62,577 bases of DNA from an uncultured SAR86 cluster bacterium (lineage in GTDB: Bacteria > Pseudomonadota > Gammaproteobacteria > Magnimaribacterales > AG-339-G14): positions 1-62,577 of the forward strand of contig CACJUN010000004.1 in assembly GCA_902596665.1 (NCBI GenBank). Direction: 5' to 3'. Below are positions 1 to 8,939 of the stretch, one piece after another. The translations under genes and the position numbers were made by a program. Positions within the stretch are counted from its first letter, which is position 1. Each line of letters begins with the position of its first letter. A model generated the notes under the pieces. The model did no database searches and had not been told where the DNA came from. It was given only the letters and a program-made list of their open reading frames with translations.

Positions 1-17
1 GGGATTCAGTTTCAAAA

Positions 18-668
18 ATGGATAATTTAATAACCATTGACGGCCCAGGCGGTTCTGGAAAGGGAACAGTAGCTAAATTGTTAGCAGCGAAATTAGGATG
101 GAATATTCTAGATAGCGGAGCTCTTTATAGATTAATAGCCCTGATTTCTGAGAATATTAAAGAAACTGATCCAGATTCAATTGGAATAGAACTTAAAGAT
201 AAGAACATCTTTTTTAAGCTTAAAGGAGACCAATATCATCTTATTTTTGATGGTAAGGATATTACTGACACCATTAGAAGAGAGGAGATAGGGATAAAAG
301 CTTCAGACTTGGCACATAATCAAAATATTCGAGATCTTATTAAAGATACTCAAAGGTCCTTTTACGATCCTAATATAGGTTTAATTGCAGACGGAAGAGA
401 TATGGGATCGGTAGTTTTTCCTGAAGCTGAGATTAAAATTTATTTAGATGCATCAATCGAAGAGAGAGCAAAAAGACGTCAAATTCAGTTGAAAGAAAAG
501 GGTATGGAGGTTAACATGCGCAACCTTATCTCAAGCTTAGAAGATAGAGACTTAAAGGATAAAAATAGAGATGTATCTCCTCTTTTGATTCCACAAGGGG
601 CAAAAGTGATTGATTCCACAAATCTATCAATAGATGAGGTAGTAAATAAAATAATGGATTTAACTTAA
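18..668 (+). CDS. cmk: Cytidylate kinase (CMP/dCMP kinase)
   Basis: Phosphorylates CMP and dCMP with ATP in cytosolic pyrimidine nucleotide metabolism. The P-loop GPGGSGKGT lies at about residues 9-17, followed by the LDSGALYR segment that helps bind CMP. Further on come the DGRDMGSVVFP segment and the Arg-rich lid region. At 216 residues it is slightly shorter than the E. coli enzyme (227). The start is placed just before the LITIDGPG strand. It heads the cmk-rpsA-ihfB order typical of Gammaproteobacteria and ends 3 nt before rpsA. The 17 bases before it carry no clear SD and probably belong to the tail of an upstream gene (aroA is usual there, but that cannot be confirmed here). Confidence 0.96.
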   Translation: MDNLITIDGPGGSGKGTVAKLLAAKLGWNILDSGALYRLIALISENIKETDPDSIGIELKDKNIFFKLKGDQYHLIFDGKDITDTIRREEIGIKASDLAHNQNIRDLIKDTQRSFYDPNIGLIADGRDMGSVVFPEAEIKIYLDASIEERAKRRQIQLKEKGMEVNMRNLISSLEDRDLKDKNRDVSPLLIPQGAKVIDSTNLSIDEVVNKIMDLT

Positions 669-671
669 ATT

Positions 672-2345
672 ATGGAACAAGCAAACTTTGGAAAACTTCT
701 AGACGAGAGTCTATCGACATTAGATTTTCAAATAGGAACTATCATTACCGGAGTTATAGTAGATCTGAAACCCGACTGGGTTACTGTTCACGTAGGTCTA
801 AAATCAGAGCCGGTTCTCGCTAGAAGTGAATTTTTAGCAGACGAATCTGATAAGGAGCTTGAGATAGGTGATGAAGTAAAAGTTACTTTAGAGGCTGTCG
901 AAGACGGTTATGGTGAGACCAGGGTTTCAAGATTACGTGCAATGCACGATGAAAGTTGGCTTAATTTAGAGGAATCACTCAAAACAGGCTCAATAGTTAA
1001 AGGATACATAACCGGCAAAGTTAGAGGTGGAATGACCGTAGACGTAGCAGGAGTTAGAGCTTTTCTACCAGGTTCTCTTGTCGATTCAAAACAACTTGAA
1101 AGTTTTGATCACTTAGAAAAAACTTTTCAAGACTTTAAGGTCATCAAACTAGACAAAGATAAGTCTAATGTAGTTCTATCCAGAAAAGCTGTTCAGGAAG
1201 ATATTAATTCTGAGGAAAGAGAGAAGCTATTTGCAACTATTGAAGAAGGTTCGACGATAGAAGGTACTGTTAAAAATCTAACAGATTATGGAGCCTTTAT
1301 TGATTTAGGAGGTATTGATGGTCTCCTACACATCACTGACATTACATGGAAAAGAATTAATCATCCATCTGAGGTTCTTAATATTGGAGATCAACTTAAT
1401 TTAAAGGTCACAAATTTTGATAAGGAGAAATCAAGAATTTCTCTAGGATTGAAGCAAATGTCTTCAGATCCTTGGGAGACAATTGAAACCCTTTATCCAG
1501 TTAATTCAGTACATAAAGCCAATGTTTCAACTCTTACAGATTATGGTTTCTTTGCCGAGCTTGACAAGGATACTGAAGGTCTAGTGCATGTTTCTGAAAT
1601 CGATTGGACAAACAAAAACATTCATCCATCTAAGGTAGTATCACCAGGAGATGAGATAGATGTTATGGTTTTAGAGCTTGACCTAGAAAAAAGAAGAATT
1701 TCCTTGGGAATGAAGCAATGTCAGGAAAATCCTTGGCTGATCTTCTCCGAAAATAATTCTGTAGGAGATACTGTCAATGGTTCTGTTAAATCTATAACTG
1801 ATTTCGGAATGTTTGTGGGTCTTGACGGTGATATTGATGGATTAGTTCATCTTTCAGACTTGTCTTGGACAGAAGCAGAAGAAAATGCGGTTCAAAAATT
1901 TAAAAAAGGCCAAGATGTTCAAGCTCTTATTTTGGCCATGGATCCATTAAAAGAGAGGATATCTTTAGGCATTAAACAACTAGAAGATGACCCAGTTGAA
2001 AACTTCATTAAAGATCACCCAAAAGGAACTTCTGTTGCAGGAGTAATTTCAAATATTGATGAGGAGATTTTAAAATTAACCATCAATGAAAGTATTTCTG
2101 TTTTAATGAGAAAAAGAGACTTTATAGAAGATGAAAGCTCCACACTTGAAGAAGGTAATGAAATAAACTTTTTGATTTCAAATATAGACAGAAAAGAAAG
2201 AAAAATCTGGGGTTCCATGAAAGCACTTGAAAAAAGTAAAGAAAAAGAAATTTTGAAAGAAAACGAAATGAAAAATAAAGAAATTGAAGAGAGCTCTAAA
2301 TCTTCAATTGGTGATCTCATCAAAGAGGAGCTTGAAGATAAGTAA
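672..2345 (+). CDS. rpsA: 30S ribosomal protein S1
   Basis: Ribosomal protein S1 binds mRNA leaders and helps the 30S subunit start translation. It matters here because many genes in this window lack an SD sequence. The protein is 557 residues, the same as E. coli S1, and consists of tandem S1 (OB-fold) repeats. Repeat signatures such as DYGAFIDLGG.DGLLH (about 205-222), DYGFFAEL (about 290) and DFGMFVGLDG (about 376) are visible. The last repeat is more degenerate and is followed by a Lys/Glu-rich tail. It follows cmk by 3 nt and precedes ihfB by 3 nt, so the three are almost certainly one operon. No SD precedes the ATG. Confidence 0.97.
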   Translation: MEQANFGKLLDESLSTLDFQIGTIITGVIVDLKPDWVTVHVGLKSEPVLARSEFLADESDKELEIGDEVKVTLEAVEDGYGETRVSRLRAMHDESWLNLEESLKTGSIVKGYITGKVRGGMTVDVAGVRAFLPGSLVDSKQLESFDHLEKTFQDFKVIKLDKDKSNVVLSRKAVQEDINSEEREKLFATIEEGSTIEGTVKNLTDYGAFIDLGGIDGLLHITDITWKRINHPSEVLNIGDQLNLKVTNFDKEKSRISLGLKQMSSDPWETIETLYPVNSVHKANVSTLTDYGFFAELDKDTEGLVHVSEIDWTNKNIHPSKVVSPGDEIDVMVLELDLEKRRISLGMKQCQENPWLIFSENNSVGDTVNGSVKSITDFGMFVGLDGDIDGLVHLSDLSWTEAEENAVQKFKKGQDVQALILAMDPLKERISLGIKQLEDDPVENFIKDHPKGTSVAGVISNIDEEILKLTINESISVLMRKRDFIEDESSTLEEGNEINFLISNIDRKERKIWGSMKALEKSKEKEILKENEMKNKEIEESSKSSIGDLIKEELEDK

Positions 2346-2348
2346 ATT

Positions 2349-2636
2349 ATGCAAAAATCGGATCTTCTTGAAAAACTAACTACCCAAAATACAACTTTAT
2401 CTATCTCCGATTCGAAAATTGCTCTTGATTCTCTAATTGAGCATCTATCAAATCTTCTTTCTGAAAAGCACAGAATTGAAATAAGAGGCTTTGGGGCTTT
2501 TTCAATCAGAGAGAGAAATCCAATCAGAGGAAGAAACCCGAAATCAGGAAAAGCAATAGAACTTGATAGTAGATCTTTAATTTACTTCAGACCTTCAAAA
2601 CTGATCAAAAATAGAATAAATAAATTGACCTCATAA
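2349..2636 (+). CDS. ihfB: Integration host factor subunit beta
   Basis: This is the beta subunit of the sequence-specific DNA-bending heterodimer IHF; the partner ihfA is at 58656-58934. The 95-residue protein has the HU/IHF fold. The beta arm contains FGAFSIRERNPIRGRNPKSGK (two overlapping pieces around residues 48-68), with the conserved Pro that intercalates into DNA. The rpsA-ihfB adjacency is the normal gammaproteobacterial order and distinguishes ihfB from hupB. It starts 3 nt after rpsA and has no SD, so translation is probably coupled to rpsA. Confidence 0.95.
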   Translation: MQKSDLLEKLTTQNTTLSISDSKIALDSLIEHLSNLLSEKHRIEIRGFGAFSIRERNPIRGRNPKSGKAIELDSRSLIYFRPSKLIKNRINKLTS

Positions 2637-2640
2637 CTGA

Positions 2641-2646
2641 TATAAT
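2641..2646 (+). promoter_or_regulatory. Possible -10 box upstream of pyrF
   Basis: A perfect TATAAT lies 16 nt before the pyrF start, in the short gap after ihfB. The nearest -35-like hexamer (TTGACC at 2625-2630) is only 10 nt upstream, which is too close for a normal sigma-70 spacing. The call rests on the -10 box alone, and such hexamers arise easily in DNA this AT-rich. Confidence 0.3.
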
Positions 2647-2662
2647 TTTCTAAGTTTTGTAA

Positions 2663-3364
2663 ATGGAAAAATTTATCAAGCAGGGGCAAATAATAGTCGG
2701 ATTAGATTTTGATAATTCGCAAAATGCTCTCGAAATAACTAAATTTCTCAATCCCGAAAATTACAAAGTAAAGGTTGGAAACCAACTCTTTACAGCATGT
2801 GGGCCACAAATATTAGAAGATCTAAAAAAGCAAGGCTTTGATATTTTTTTGGATTTAAAATATCACGATACACCAAATACAGTTGAGAAAGCTGTCTTAG
2901 AAGCTTGCAAACAGAATGTATGGATGACAAATATTCATCTTTCAGGAGGGCAGAACATGATTGAGGCTGCGGTCAATGCAAAGAACTCAATTTCATCTGA
3001 AATTCTTTTAATAGGAGTTACTGTTTTAACAAGTCTTGATCAAAAAGATTTATCCGATATTGGAGTTAGCAACGATCTGAGGGATCAAATTATCTCTCTT
3101 ATTAATTTAGGAAGAAGGGGAGGTATAGATGGAATCGTTTGCTCTCCCAATGATCTTGCTTATTTAAATAAGGAAGTAATAGATTCTTTAATAACTGTTT
3201 GTCCAGGAATAAGAATTAAAGCAGAGAGCGGAGGTCAAAAAAGAATTTCAACTATTCATGATGCCATTAATATGGGTGCAGACTACTTGGTAGTGGCGAG
3301 AGAAATAATTTCAGCCTCAGATCCTCTTAAAGTAATTAATGAAATTGATTCATACTTTATTTAA
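2663..3364 (+). CDS. pyrF: Orotidine 5'-phosphate decarboxylase
   Basis: Decarboxylates OMP to UMP, the last step of de novo UMP synthesis. The 233-residue protein shows GLDFDN near the N-terminus (about 13-18) and the catalytic DxKxxD signature as DLKYHDTPNT (about residues 63-72). The phosphate-binding end is VCPGIR...GADYLVVAREI. The family size is normal. Its last 26 nt overlap the start of the next gene. In many relatives lapA/lapB sit between ihfB and pyrF; they are absent here. Confidence 0.96.
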   Translation: MEKFIKQGQIIVGLDFDNSQNALEITKFLNPENYKVKVGNQLFTACGPQILEDLKKQGFDIFLDLKYHDTPNTVEKAVLEACKQNVWMTNIHLSGGQNMIEAAVNAKNSISSEILLIGVTVLTSLDQKDLSDIGVSNDLRDQIISLINLGRRGGIDGIVCSPNDLAYLNKEVIDSLITVCPGIRIKAESGGQKRISTIHDAINMGADYLVVAREIISASDPLKVINEIDSYFI

Positions 3365-5018
3365 GAGAAATTTATTAATTTTTCTTTTTTTTATTTCTTT
3401 AATCAGTTTTTCAAGCTTATCTGATTCAAAACATAATGCAGTTGTTGTAACGAGACATCACTTAGCTACTGAAGTTGGTTCAAAAATACTCCTAGATGGT
3501 GGCAATGCATTTGATGCTGCAATATCAGTTGCTTTTGCACTTGCAGTTGTAAATCCCTCTGCAGGAAACATTGGAGGTGGAGGATTTGCACTTCTTTATG
3601 ATGCAAATAAAAAAACTATTGAATCCATAGACTATAGGGAAAGAGCTCCAATTAGAGCTAGGGAAAATATGTTTCTAGATGAAAATGGAAATGTTGTAAA
3701 AGGTTTAAGCACATCATCCTTTTTAGCCTCAGGAATTCCCGGAACAGTTGATGGAATGTTCAAAATCCATAAAAAATATGGCTCTCTTCCAATTAAGAAA
3801 TTAATTTCACCTGCAATAGATCTAGCGGAAAAGGGATTTATATTATCTAAATTTCAAGCCGAATACTTTAATAGTAATAGAGATAAATTCTCAAAAAATC
3901 CTGAAACAAAAAAAGTTTTTGTAAAAGAAAATTTATGGAAGAAAGGTGATCTTTTCTTTCAAGAAGACCTAGCAAAGACTTTAAAGAGAATATCAAAGTT
4001 TGGTAGAGATGAATTTTATTCAGGCGAGACAGCAAAAAAAATCATTAACTATTTTCAAAAAAATGGGGGCATTTTTACAGAAAAAGACTTTATGAGTTAT
4101 CAATCATCATTCAAGCCTTCCCTTTGTTCAACTTTCTTCGACTTCAAGGTATGTTCGATGTCTCTTCCAAGTTCAGGAGGTATTGTTCTTTCACAAGCTC
4201 TAAATATACTTGAAAATTTCAATTTAACTTCGTATGAGCATAATTCCCTTGAATACAATAGGCTCTTAACAGAAGCTATGAGATTTTCATTTGCAGATAG
4301 GTCAGAATTTTTAGGAGATGGAGATTTTAATAATTTTGATATTAGTAGATTAACTTCAAAGAAATATGCAAAATCTCTTTCGACAATTATTAAAAACTCT
4401 GAAGGTAAAATCTTAATTAATGCTCCAGGCGAATATTTAAATGAAAGTGAAGAAACAACTCATTTCTCAATTATTGATTCAACAGGAAATGCTGTTTCAA
4501 ATACTTACACATTAAATACAGCATATGGTTCTGGAATAATTGCAAAAGGAACCGGAATTCTGATGAATAATGAAATGGATGATTTTTCAATAAAGCCTGG
4601 CTTTCCAAATTTTTTTGGGCTGGTAGGATCTGAAGCAAATAAAGTTGAATCTAAAAAAGCTCCTCTTTCATCAATGACGCCAACTATAGTATTCCAAGAA
4701 GGAGTACCCTATCTAATTACTGGATCTCCTGGAGGATCAACAATCATATCTACCGTTCTTCAACTTTTATTAAATATATTAATTTTTGATATGGAGCTAG
4801 TTCAGGCATCTAAAGCTAAACGAATCCATCATCAATGGAAGCCAGATATTTTGTTTATAGAGAAGGATAAGAACATTAAAAATATCAACATGATAGGTTT
4901 TGATACAGTTTATAGAGAAAGAATTGGTGAATCTCACTCCATACTTTTAAATAAGGAAAATTATGAGGGTTTTGCTGACTTAAGAAGACCAGATGGAAGA
5001 GCAATATCAGTACACTAA
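3339..5018 (+). CDS. ggt: Gamma-glutamyltransferase (gamma-glutamyltranspeptidase), secreted
   Basis: An Ntn-hydrolase that cleaves gamma-glutamyl bonds (glutathione and gamma-glutamyl peptides) in the periplasm. It normally self-cleaves into two chains. The N-terminus has a basic start and a hydrophobic stretch (about residues 9-27) that fits a signal peptide. The glycine-rich NIGGGGFALL motif and the RERAP segment are typical of the large subunit. The self-processing site EETTHFS places the nucleophile at T373. Later SPGGSTI forms the oxyanion/substrate site. The 559-residue length is normal. The start overlaps pyrF by 26 nt, and no other ATG lies near the signal sequence. The end overlaps uvrC by 26 nt. 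Confidence 0.93.
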   Translation: MKLIHTLFKRNLLIFLFFISLISFSSLSDSKHNAVVVTRHHLATEVGSKILLDGGNAFDAAISVAFALAVVNPSAGNIGGGGFALLYDANKKTIESIDYRERAPIRARENMFLDENGNVVKGLSTSSFLASGIPGTVDGMFKIHKKYGSLPIKKLISPAIDLAEKGFILSKFQAEYFNSNRDKFSKNPETKKVFVKENLWKKGDLFFQEDLAKTLKRISKFGRDEFYSGETAKKIINYFQKNGGIFTEKDFMSYQSSFKPSLCSTFFDFKVCSMSLPSSGGIVLSQALNILENFNLTSYEHNSLEYNRLLTEAMRFSFADRSEFLGDGDFNNFDISRLTSKKYAKSLSTIIKNSEGKILINAPGEYLNESEETTHFSIIDSTGNAVSNTYTLNTAYGSGIIAKGTGILMNNEMDDFSIKPGFPNFFGLVGSEANKVESKKAPLSSMTPTIVFQEGVPYLITGSPGGSTIISTVLQLLLNILIFDMELVQASKAKRIHHQWKPDILFIEKDKNIKNINMIGFDTVYRERIGESHSILLNKENYEGFADLRRPDGRAISVH

Positions 5019-6789
5019 AACTAAAGAAATTTTCTCTAGGGAAAAGGACCTGCCCAAACTCCCAGGAGTTTACAAATTCTATGATGAAAAAAATAAGATT
5101 CTTTATATAGGTAAAGCAAAAAATCTTTCAAATAGACTTAAATCTTATCTTTCCACATCCAAGGATAGAAAGAAGAATGAATTAATCGATAAGATAAAAT
5201 TTTTAGAAATATTTCTAACTAAAACTGAAAGTGATGCCTTGCTCTTAGAACAAAACTTAATTAGAAAATTAAAACCACCTTTCAATGTACAGTTTAGAGA
5301 TGATAAATCTTTTCCTGCTATCTATTTTTCAACTAATCATAATTTTCCAGGAATTTACTTAACAAGAAACAAAAAACTTAAAGGTATAAGACTTGGTCCT
5401 TATGCAAATGTGTCGGCAGCAAGAGAATCCATAGATCTAACAAGGACATTGTTTGGCATAAGGAATTGTTCTGATATGGTTTTTCAAAATCGTTCAAGGC
5501 CATGTATTCAACATCAGATAGGCAAGTGTTCAGCTCCTTGTGTTGGAAAAATATCTCAGGAAAATTATTTGGAAGAGATTCATGCAGCTATAAAGTTCAT
5601 TGAAGGGAAAGATAAATCTTTTCTTGATGTTCTTTATTCCAAGATGGATAAGTACTCATCACTGAAAGAGTTTGAGCGTGCCGCCCTTTTTAGAGACAAA
5701 ATTAAAGCTTATCGAGACATTCAGAAAGATCAATCGGTCTTTACAATTTATGATAATGCTATTGCAGTTACAAAGAAATCTAATGATTTTGTAAACTGTA
5801 TTTCTATTTTAGAAATAAAGGATGGTTGGCTTACAACTACTGAAAACTATTTTTCCAAAAAGGATGAATTCATATTTGATGAAGAACTTATGGAAAGCTT
5901 TCTTTCTAAGATTCTAATAGAAAAAGGATTGGAAAATCTTACTTTACTTTCAGATTTCAAATTCAAAAATTTAAATACACAACTTAAAGAAAAAAAAATT
6001 CACTTAGAGAAAAGGAATTTCAAAAATAAAAAAATTTTTGAGTTAGCTGAAATGCAATCTGACGACGGTCTACAACGCCAATATAATTATCCTTGGATAA
6101 TAGATGGGCTTTCTTACATTGAAGATAAAACTCTATCAAAAATAAATAGAATAGAAGGGTTTGATGTTAGTCATTTTTCTGGAGATAACGTTACTGCTTC
6201 ATGTGTAGTATTTGATAAAGATGGACCCCAAAAAAAACAATATAGAACCTTCAATATAAAAACCAATAAAAATGATGATTTTCTGGCAATGCAAGAAGTT
6301 TTATCCAGAAGATTTAAAAGGCTGGAGAAAGATGGGGACAACTTCCCTGATATAGTTGTTATAGATGGAGGAAAAGGACAGCTCTCATCAGCAAAGAAGA
6401 TAATCGATAAATTTTATGGCTGTAAAACTCAAATTCTTTCTTTAGTCAAAGGGCCAGATAGAAATTCAAAATATGATGACATTCTTTGTTTCTCCTCTGG
6501 AAAAATTATAAGGATGAATTTAGAACAAGAAGGCAAGCGCCTTCTTCAGTTTGTTAGAGATGAGTCACATAGATTTGCTTTATCTAGAAGCAAGAAAAGA
6601 AGAAAAAATATCACTCAATCAGCTATTGATGAAATTAAGGGCATAGGCACTAAAAATAAAAATGCTCTTCTAAGATATTTTGGAGGAACAGAATCCCTTA
6701 GGAAAGCAAGCTTGGATCAGATAAAATCTATTGAAGGTATCGGGCCTATGAAGGCAAAATTAATCTTTGATTACTTTAATAAAAAATGA
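4993..6789 (+). CDS. uvrC: UvrABC excinuclease subunit C
   Basis: Makes both incisions in nucleotide excision repair with UvrB. Visible domains: an N-terminal GIY-YIG nuclease (LPGVYKFYDE...ILYIGKAKNL, about 24-48); a Cys-rich patch (CIQHQIGKCSAPC, about 171-183); a UVR motif (LKEFERAALFRDKI, about 224-237); a C-terminal RNase H-like nuclease (VIDGGKGQLSSAKK, about 456-469); and two helix-hairpin-helix motifs (IKGIGTKNK and IEGIGPMKAK). The 598 residues match the usual size. The first 26 nt overlap ggt. uvrC followed closely by pgsA and tRNA-Cys/Leu is the order known from E. coli, with the gmhA-like gene as an insertion. Confidence 0.96.
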   Translation: MEEQYQYTKTKEIFSREKDLPKLPGVYKFYDEKNKILYIGKAKNLSNRLKSYLSTSKDRKKNELIDKIKFLEIFLTKTESDALLLEQNLIRKLKPPFNVQFRDDKSFPAIYFSTNHNFPGIYLTRNKKLKGIRLGPYANVSAARESIDLTRTLFGIRNCSDMVFQNRSRPCIQHQIGKCSAPCVGKISQENYLEEIHAAIKFIEGKDKSFLDVLYSKMDKYSSLKEFERAALFRDKIKAYRDIQKDQSVFTIYDNAIAVTKKSNDFVNCISILEIKDGWLTTTENYFSKKDEFIFDEELMESFLSKILIEKGLENLTLLSDFKFKNLNTQLKEKKIHLEKRNFKNKKIFELAEMQSDDGLQRQYNYPWIIDGLSYIEDKTLSKINRIEGFDVSHFSGDNVTASCVVFDKDGPQKKQYRTFNIKTNKNDDFLAMQEVLSRRFKRLEKDGDNFPDIVVIDGGKGQLSSAKKIIDKFYGCKTQILSLVKGPDRNSKYDDILCFSSGKIIRMNLEQEGKRLLQFVRDESHRFALSRSKKRRKNITQSAIDEIKGIGTKNKNALLRYFGGTESLRKASLDQIKSIEGIGPMKAKLIFDYFNKK

Positions 6790-7349
6790 AAGAAAATCCT
6801 TTTACAAAGAGATCAAAAATCCTTGAAGAAAATAAGGACTATCTCGATCATACTGTTAAAACGATCTCAAAAGTCTTTATAGAAGTCATAAAAAATAATG
6901 GAAAGCTTATTTTTGCTGGCAACGGAGGTAGCGCTGCGGAAGCTCAGCATATGTCAGCTGAGTACGTTGGAACGTTAGTAACATCCAATAAAAGAAATCC
7001 TATACCTTCAATAGCTTTATCAACTGACACATCTTTCATTACCGCTTGGTCTAACGATCATGGATATGAGGATATTTTTAGAAGACAGTTACAGGCATTA
7101 GCTAACGAGAAAGACTGTTTTGTTGCTTATTCTACTTCGGGCGAAAGTAGCAACATTATTAACGCTATTGATTATGCAAATTCAAAAGGTATTAAAACAA
7201 TTTCTTTTACAGGTTCAAAAAATTCAGAAGCATCTAAAAGTTCTTTGTTTACATTCCAAGCACCTTCTGAGGAAACTGCTCTGATACAAGAACTCCATAC
7301 AATTGTTGGCCATGAAATTTGCTCTATCATTGATAAAGAGTTTTCATGA
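6786..7349 (+). CDS. gmhA: Phosphoheptose isomerase-like SIS-domain protein
   Basis: A single-SIS-domain sugar isomerase, probably converting sedoheptulose 7-phosphate to D-glycero-D-manno-heptose 7-phosphate for LPS inner core. The FAGNGGSAAEAQHMSAE motif (about 43-59) is characteristic of GmhA. The YSTSGESSNII phosphate-binding loop and the C-terminal EETALIQELHTIVGHEIC helix carry expected active-site Glu and His residues. At 187 residues it has GmhA length. DiaA, a DnaA-binding relative, is the main alternative. It overlaps uvrC and pgsA by 4 nt each, so it sits inside the ancestral uvrC-pgsA operon. Confidence 0.85.
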   Translation: MKENPFTKRSKILEENKDYLDHTVKTISKVFIEVIKNNGKLIFAGNGGSAAEAQHMSAEYVGTLVTSNKRNPIPSIALSTDTSFITAWSNDHGYEDIFRRQLQALANEKDCFVAYSTSGESSNIINAIDYANSKGIKTISFTGSKNSEASKSSLFTFQAPSEETALIQELHTIVGHEICSIIDKEFS

Positions 7350-7852
7350 TACCAAACGTCATTTCTCTTTCCAGAATATTTCTTGTAATACCAATCATTT
7401 ATCTAATTGCTTCTGGAAATGAGTATCTAGCTCTATTGATATTCTTATTGGGATGTTTAACTGATTTTATGGATGGTTTTCTTGCTAGAAAATATAATCA
7501 AGAGTCTATATTAGGAGAAAATCTTGATTTATTAGCAGACAAGTTATTTATTTGTATTCTATTAGTATTTTTGCCATTTCATTTTGATAACTTTTTATTA
7601 CTTTTTTTCTCCATTCTTTTAATTGCAAGGGAGTTAGCTATAGGATCTGTTAGACAGTATTTTCTCTCAATTAATTTAGTTAAGAAATCCAAAGTAAATT
7701 TTCTTGGAAAATCAAAGACTTTTTTTCAAATGATCTCAGTTGGCTCAGCAATAATTTTCATGAGTACATCCTATGAGTACATCTCATTGATATTGTTTTC
7801 AATTACTTTATTTCTTGCCTGGTTTTCATTATTTATCTACTTAAGAAATTAA
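7346..7852 (+). CDS. pgsA: CDP-diacylglycerol--glycerol-3-phosphate 3-phosphatidyltransferase
   Basis: Inner-membrane enzyme that makes phosphatidylglycerophosphate, the committed step to phosphatidylglycerol. The CDP-alcohol phosphotransferase signature D-x2-DG-x2-AR-x8-G-x3-D-x3-D is complete (TDFMDGFLAR ... GENLDLLAD, about residues 39-65). The remainder is made of hydrophobic membrane helices. At 168 residues it is a little shorter than the E. coli protein. It overlaps the previous gene by 4 nt and is followed 39 nt later by tRNA-Cys, as in the classical uvrC-pgsA-tRNA arrangement. Confidence 0.92.
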   Translation: MIPNVISLSRIFLVIPIIYLIASGNEYLALLIFLLGCLTDFMDGFLARKYNQESILGENLDLLADKLFICILLVFLPFHFDNFLLLFFSILLIARELAIGSVRQYFLSINLVKKSKVNFLGKSKTFFQMISVGSAIIFMSTSYEYISLILFSITLFLAWFSLFIYLRN

Positions 7853-7876
7853 TAAAAAACTAACTTTTCTTTAATA

Positions 7877-7882
7877 TATAAT
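7877..7882 (+). promoter_or_regulatory. -10 box for tRNA-Cys
   Basis: A perfect TATAAT ends 9 nt before the first base of tRNA-Cys, which would place transcription start two to four bases upstream of the mature tRNA. No good -35 hexamer is seen at the usual distance. The same arrangement recurs before tRNA-Leu, which supports both calls. Confidence 0.5.
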
Positions 7883-7891
7883 TTCAATTTT

Positions 7892-7965
7892 GGCTGAGTG
7901 GCAGAGTGGTTATGCAGCGGACTGCAAATCCGTGAACGCCGGTTCGATTCCGACCTCAGCCTCCA
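7892..7965 (+). tRNA. cysT: tRNA-Cys (anticodon GCA)
   Basis: A full cloverleaf can be drawn. The acceptor stem GGCTGAG pairs with CTCAGCC (7955-7961), followed by discriminator T and an encoded CCA (7963-7965). The anticodon arm is GCGGA-CTGCAAA-TCCGT with anticodon GCA at 7924-7926. The T-arm carries GGTTCGATTCC. It closely resembles E. coli cysT. It lies downstream of pgsA as in E. coli, but the glyW tRNA that precedes cysT there is missing: the gap after pgsA is only 39 nt. Confidence 0.97.
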
Positions 7966-7972
7966 GAAAAAA

Positions 7973-8926
7973 ATGAATATTTTATTGACGGGTTGCGCAG
8001 GCTTTATTGGATATCATCTCTCCAGAAGACTTCTTCAAAACAATAAAGTTTATGGATTAGATAATCTCAATGATTACTACGAAGTTAAACTAAAAAAAGA
8101 TAGATTATCAGAGTTACAACAATCAAATAATTTTTCATTCTTTAATGAAGATTTAAAAAATACTATTTCTTGCTTTGAGGATATTCATTTTGACATCGCC
8201 ATAAACCTTGCTGCGCAAGCAGGAGTTAGGCTTTCTCATGATTCAAATTATAGATATTTAGATTCAAATATCATCGGATTTCATAACTTCATGGATTATT
8301 GTGTAGCAAAAAATATTTCAAAAGTTATTATTGCTTCAAGCAGCTCAGTCTATGGTAATTCTTGCTTGAGCCCCTTTAAGGAAACTGAAGAAAATCTAAT
8401 TCCTGCCTCAATTTATGCATCCACCAAGCTTTATAATGAAAATATTTCTAAAATATATTCAGACAAATACAATATTTCTCTAGCAGCCTTAAGATTTTTT
8501 ACTGTTTATGGAAGTTTTGGTCGCCCTGACATGGCTTATTACAGTTTTTGCAAGGATTTATATTCTCAAAGAAAATTTACAGTTTTTAATGAAGGCAAAA
8601 TGTCTAGAGATATGACCCATGTTGATGACATAGTGTTGGGTATCCAAAAAGCCATTGCATTTGTCATGGAATTTAATTCTTCCAACTTTGAGATTTTTAA
8701 TTTGGGGAATGCTAATCCAATATCAACATTGGATTTAATCAATAAATTAGAGGTAATTACTGATAAAAAAGCAATATTTCATTTTCAAGAATCATTGAGT
8801 GAGTCAAGCATAACTCATGCTGACCTTAATAAATCAAAAAATATTTTGAATTATTTCCCGAAAATTTTGTTAGATGATGGACTTAAAGAGTTCCACGACT
8901 GGTTTGTTAGCTATCATGCTATATAA
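7973..8926 (+). CDS. NAD-dependent epimerase, probable UDP-glucuronate 4-epimerase
   Basis: Extended SDR enzyme, predicted to convert UDP-GlcA to UDP-GalA for the polysaccharide locus downstream. The Rossmann motif is TGCAGFIGYH (about residues 6-15). The catalytic pair is YASTK, with Ser/Thr in ASSSSVYG. The segment RFFTVYGSFGRPDMAY and the RDMTHVDDIV motif are typical of glucuronate epimerases (CapI/GAE type). The ATG at 7973 is chosen because the longer reading frame would begin inside tRNA-Cys. It begins 7 nt after that tRNA, and its stop codon overlaps the -10 box of tRNA-Leu. It therefore looks inserted between two tRNA genes that are normally adjacent. 317 residues. Confidence 0.85.
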   Translation: MNILLTGCAGFIGYHLSRRLLQNNKVYGLDNLNDYYEVKLKKDRLSELQQSNNFSFFNEDLKNTISCFEDIHFDIAINLAAQAGVRLSHDSNYRYLDSNIIGFHNFMDYCVAKNISKVIIASSSSVYGNSCLSPFKETEENLIPASIYASTKLYNENISKIYSDKYNISLAALRFFTVYGSFGRPDMAYYSFCKDLYSQRKFTVFNEGKMSRDMTHVDDIVLGIQKAIAFVMEFNSSNFEIFNLGNANPISTLDLINKLEVITDKKAIFHFQESLSESSITHADLNKSKNILNYFPKILLDDGLKEFHDWFVSYHAI

Positions 8927-8927
8927 T
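8922..8927 (+). promoter_or_regulatory. -10 box for tRNA-Leu, overlapping the epimerase stop codon
   Basis: A perfect TATAAT covers the epimerase TAA stop (8924-8926) and ends 12 nt before tRNA-Leu. It would let the tRNA be transcribed independently of the inserted protein gene. No clear -35 hexamer is visible. Confidence 0.45.
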
Positions 8928-8939
8928 CTAAAATTTTCT

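Noticed and set aside
7898-7972. N-terminal extension of the epimerase frame beginning inside tRNA-Cys
   Set aside because: The first 25 codons would be the tRNA gene read as protein; the SDR fold starts at the ATG at 7973.
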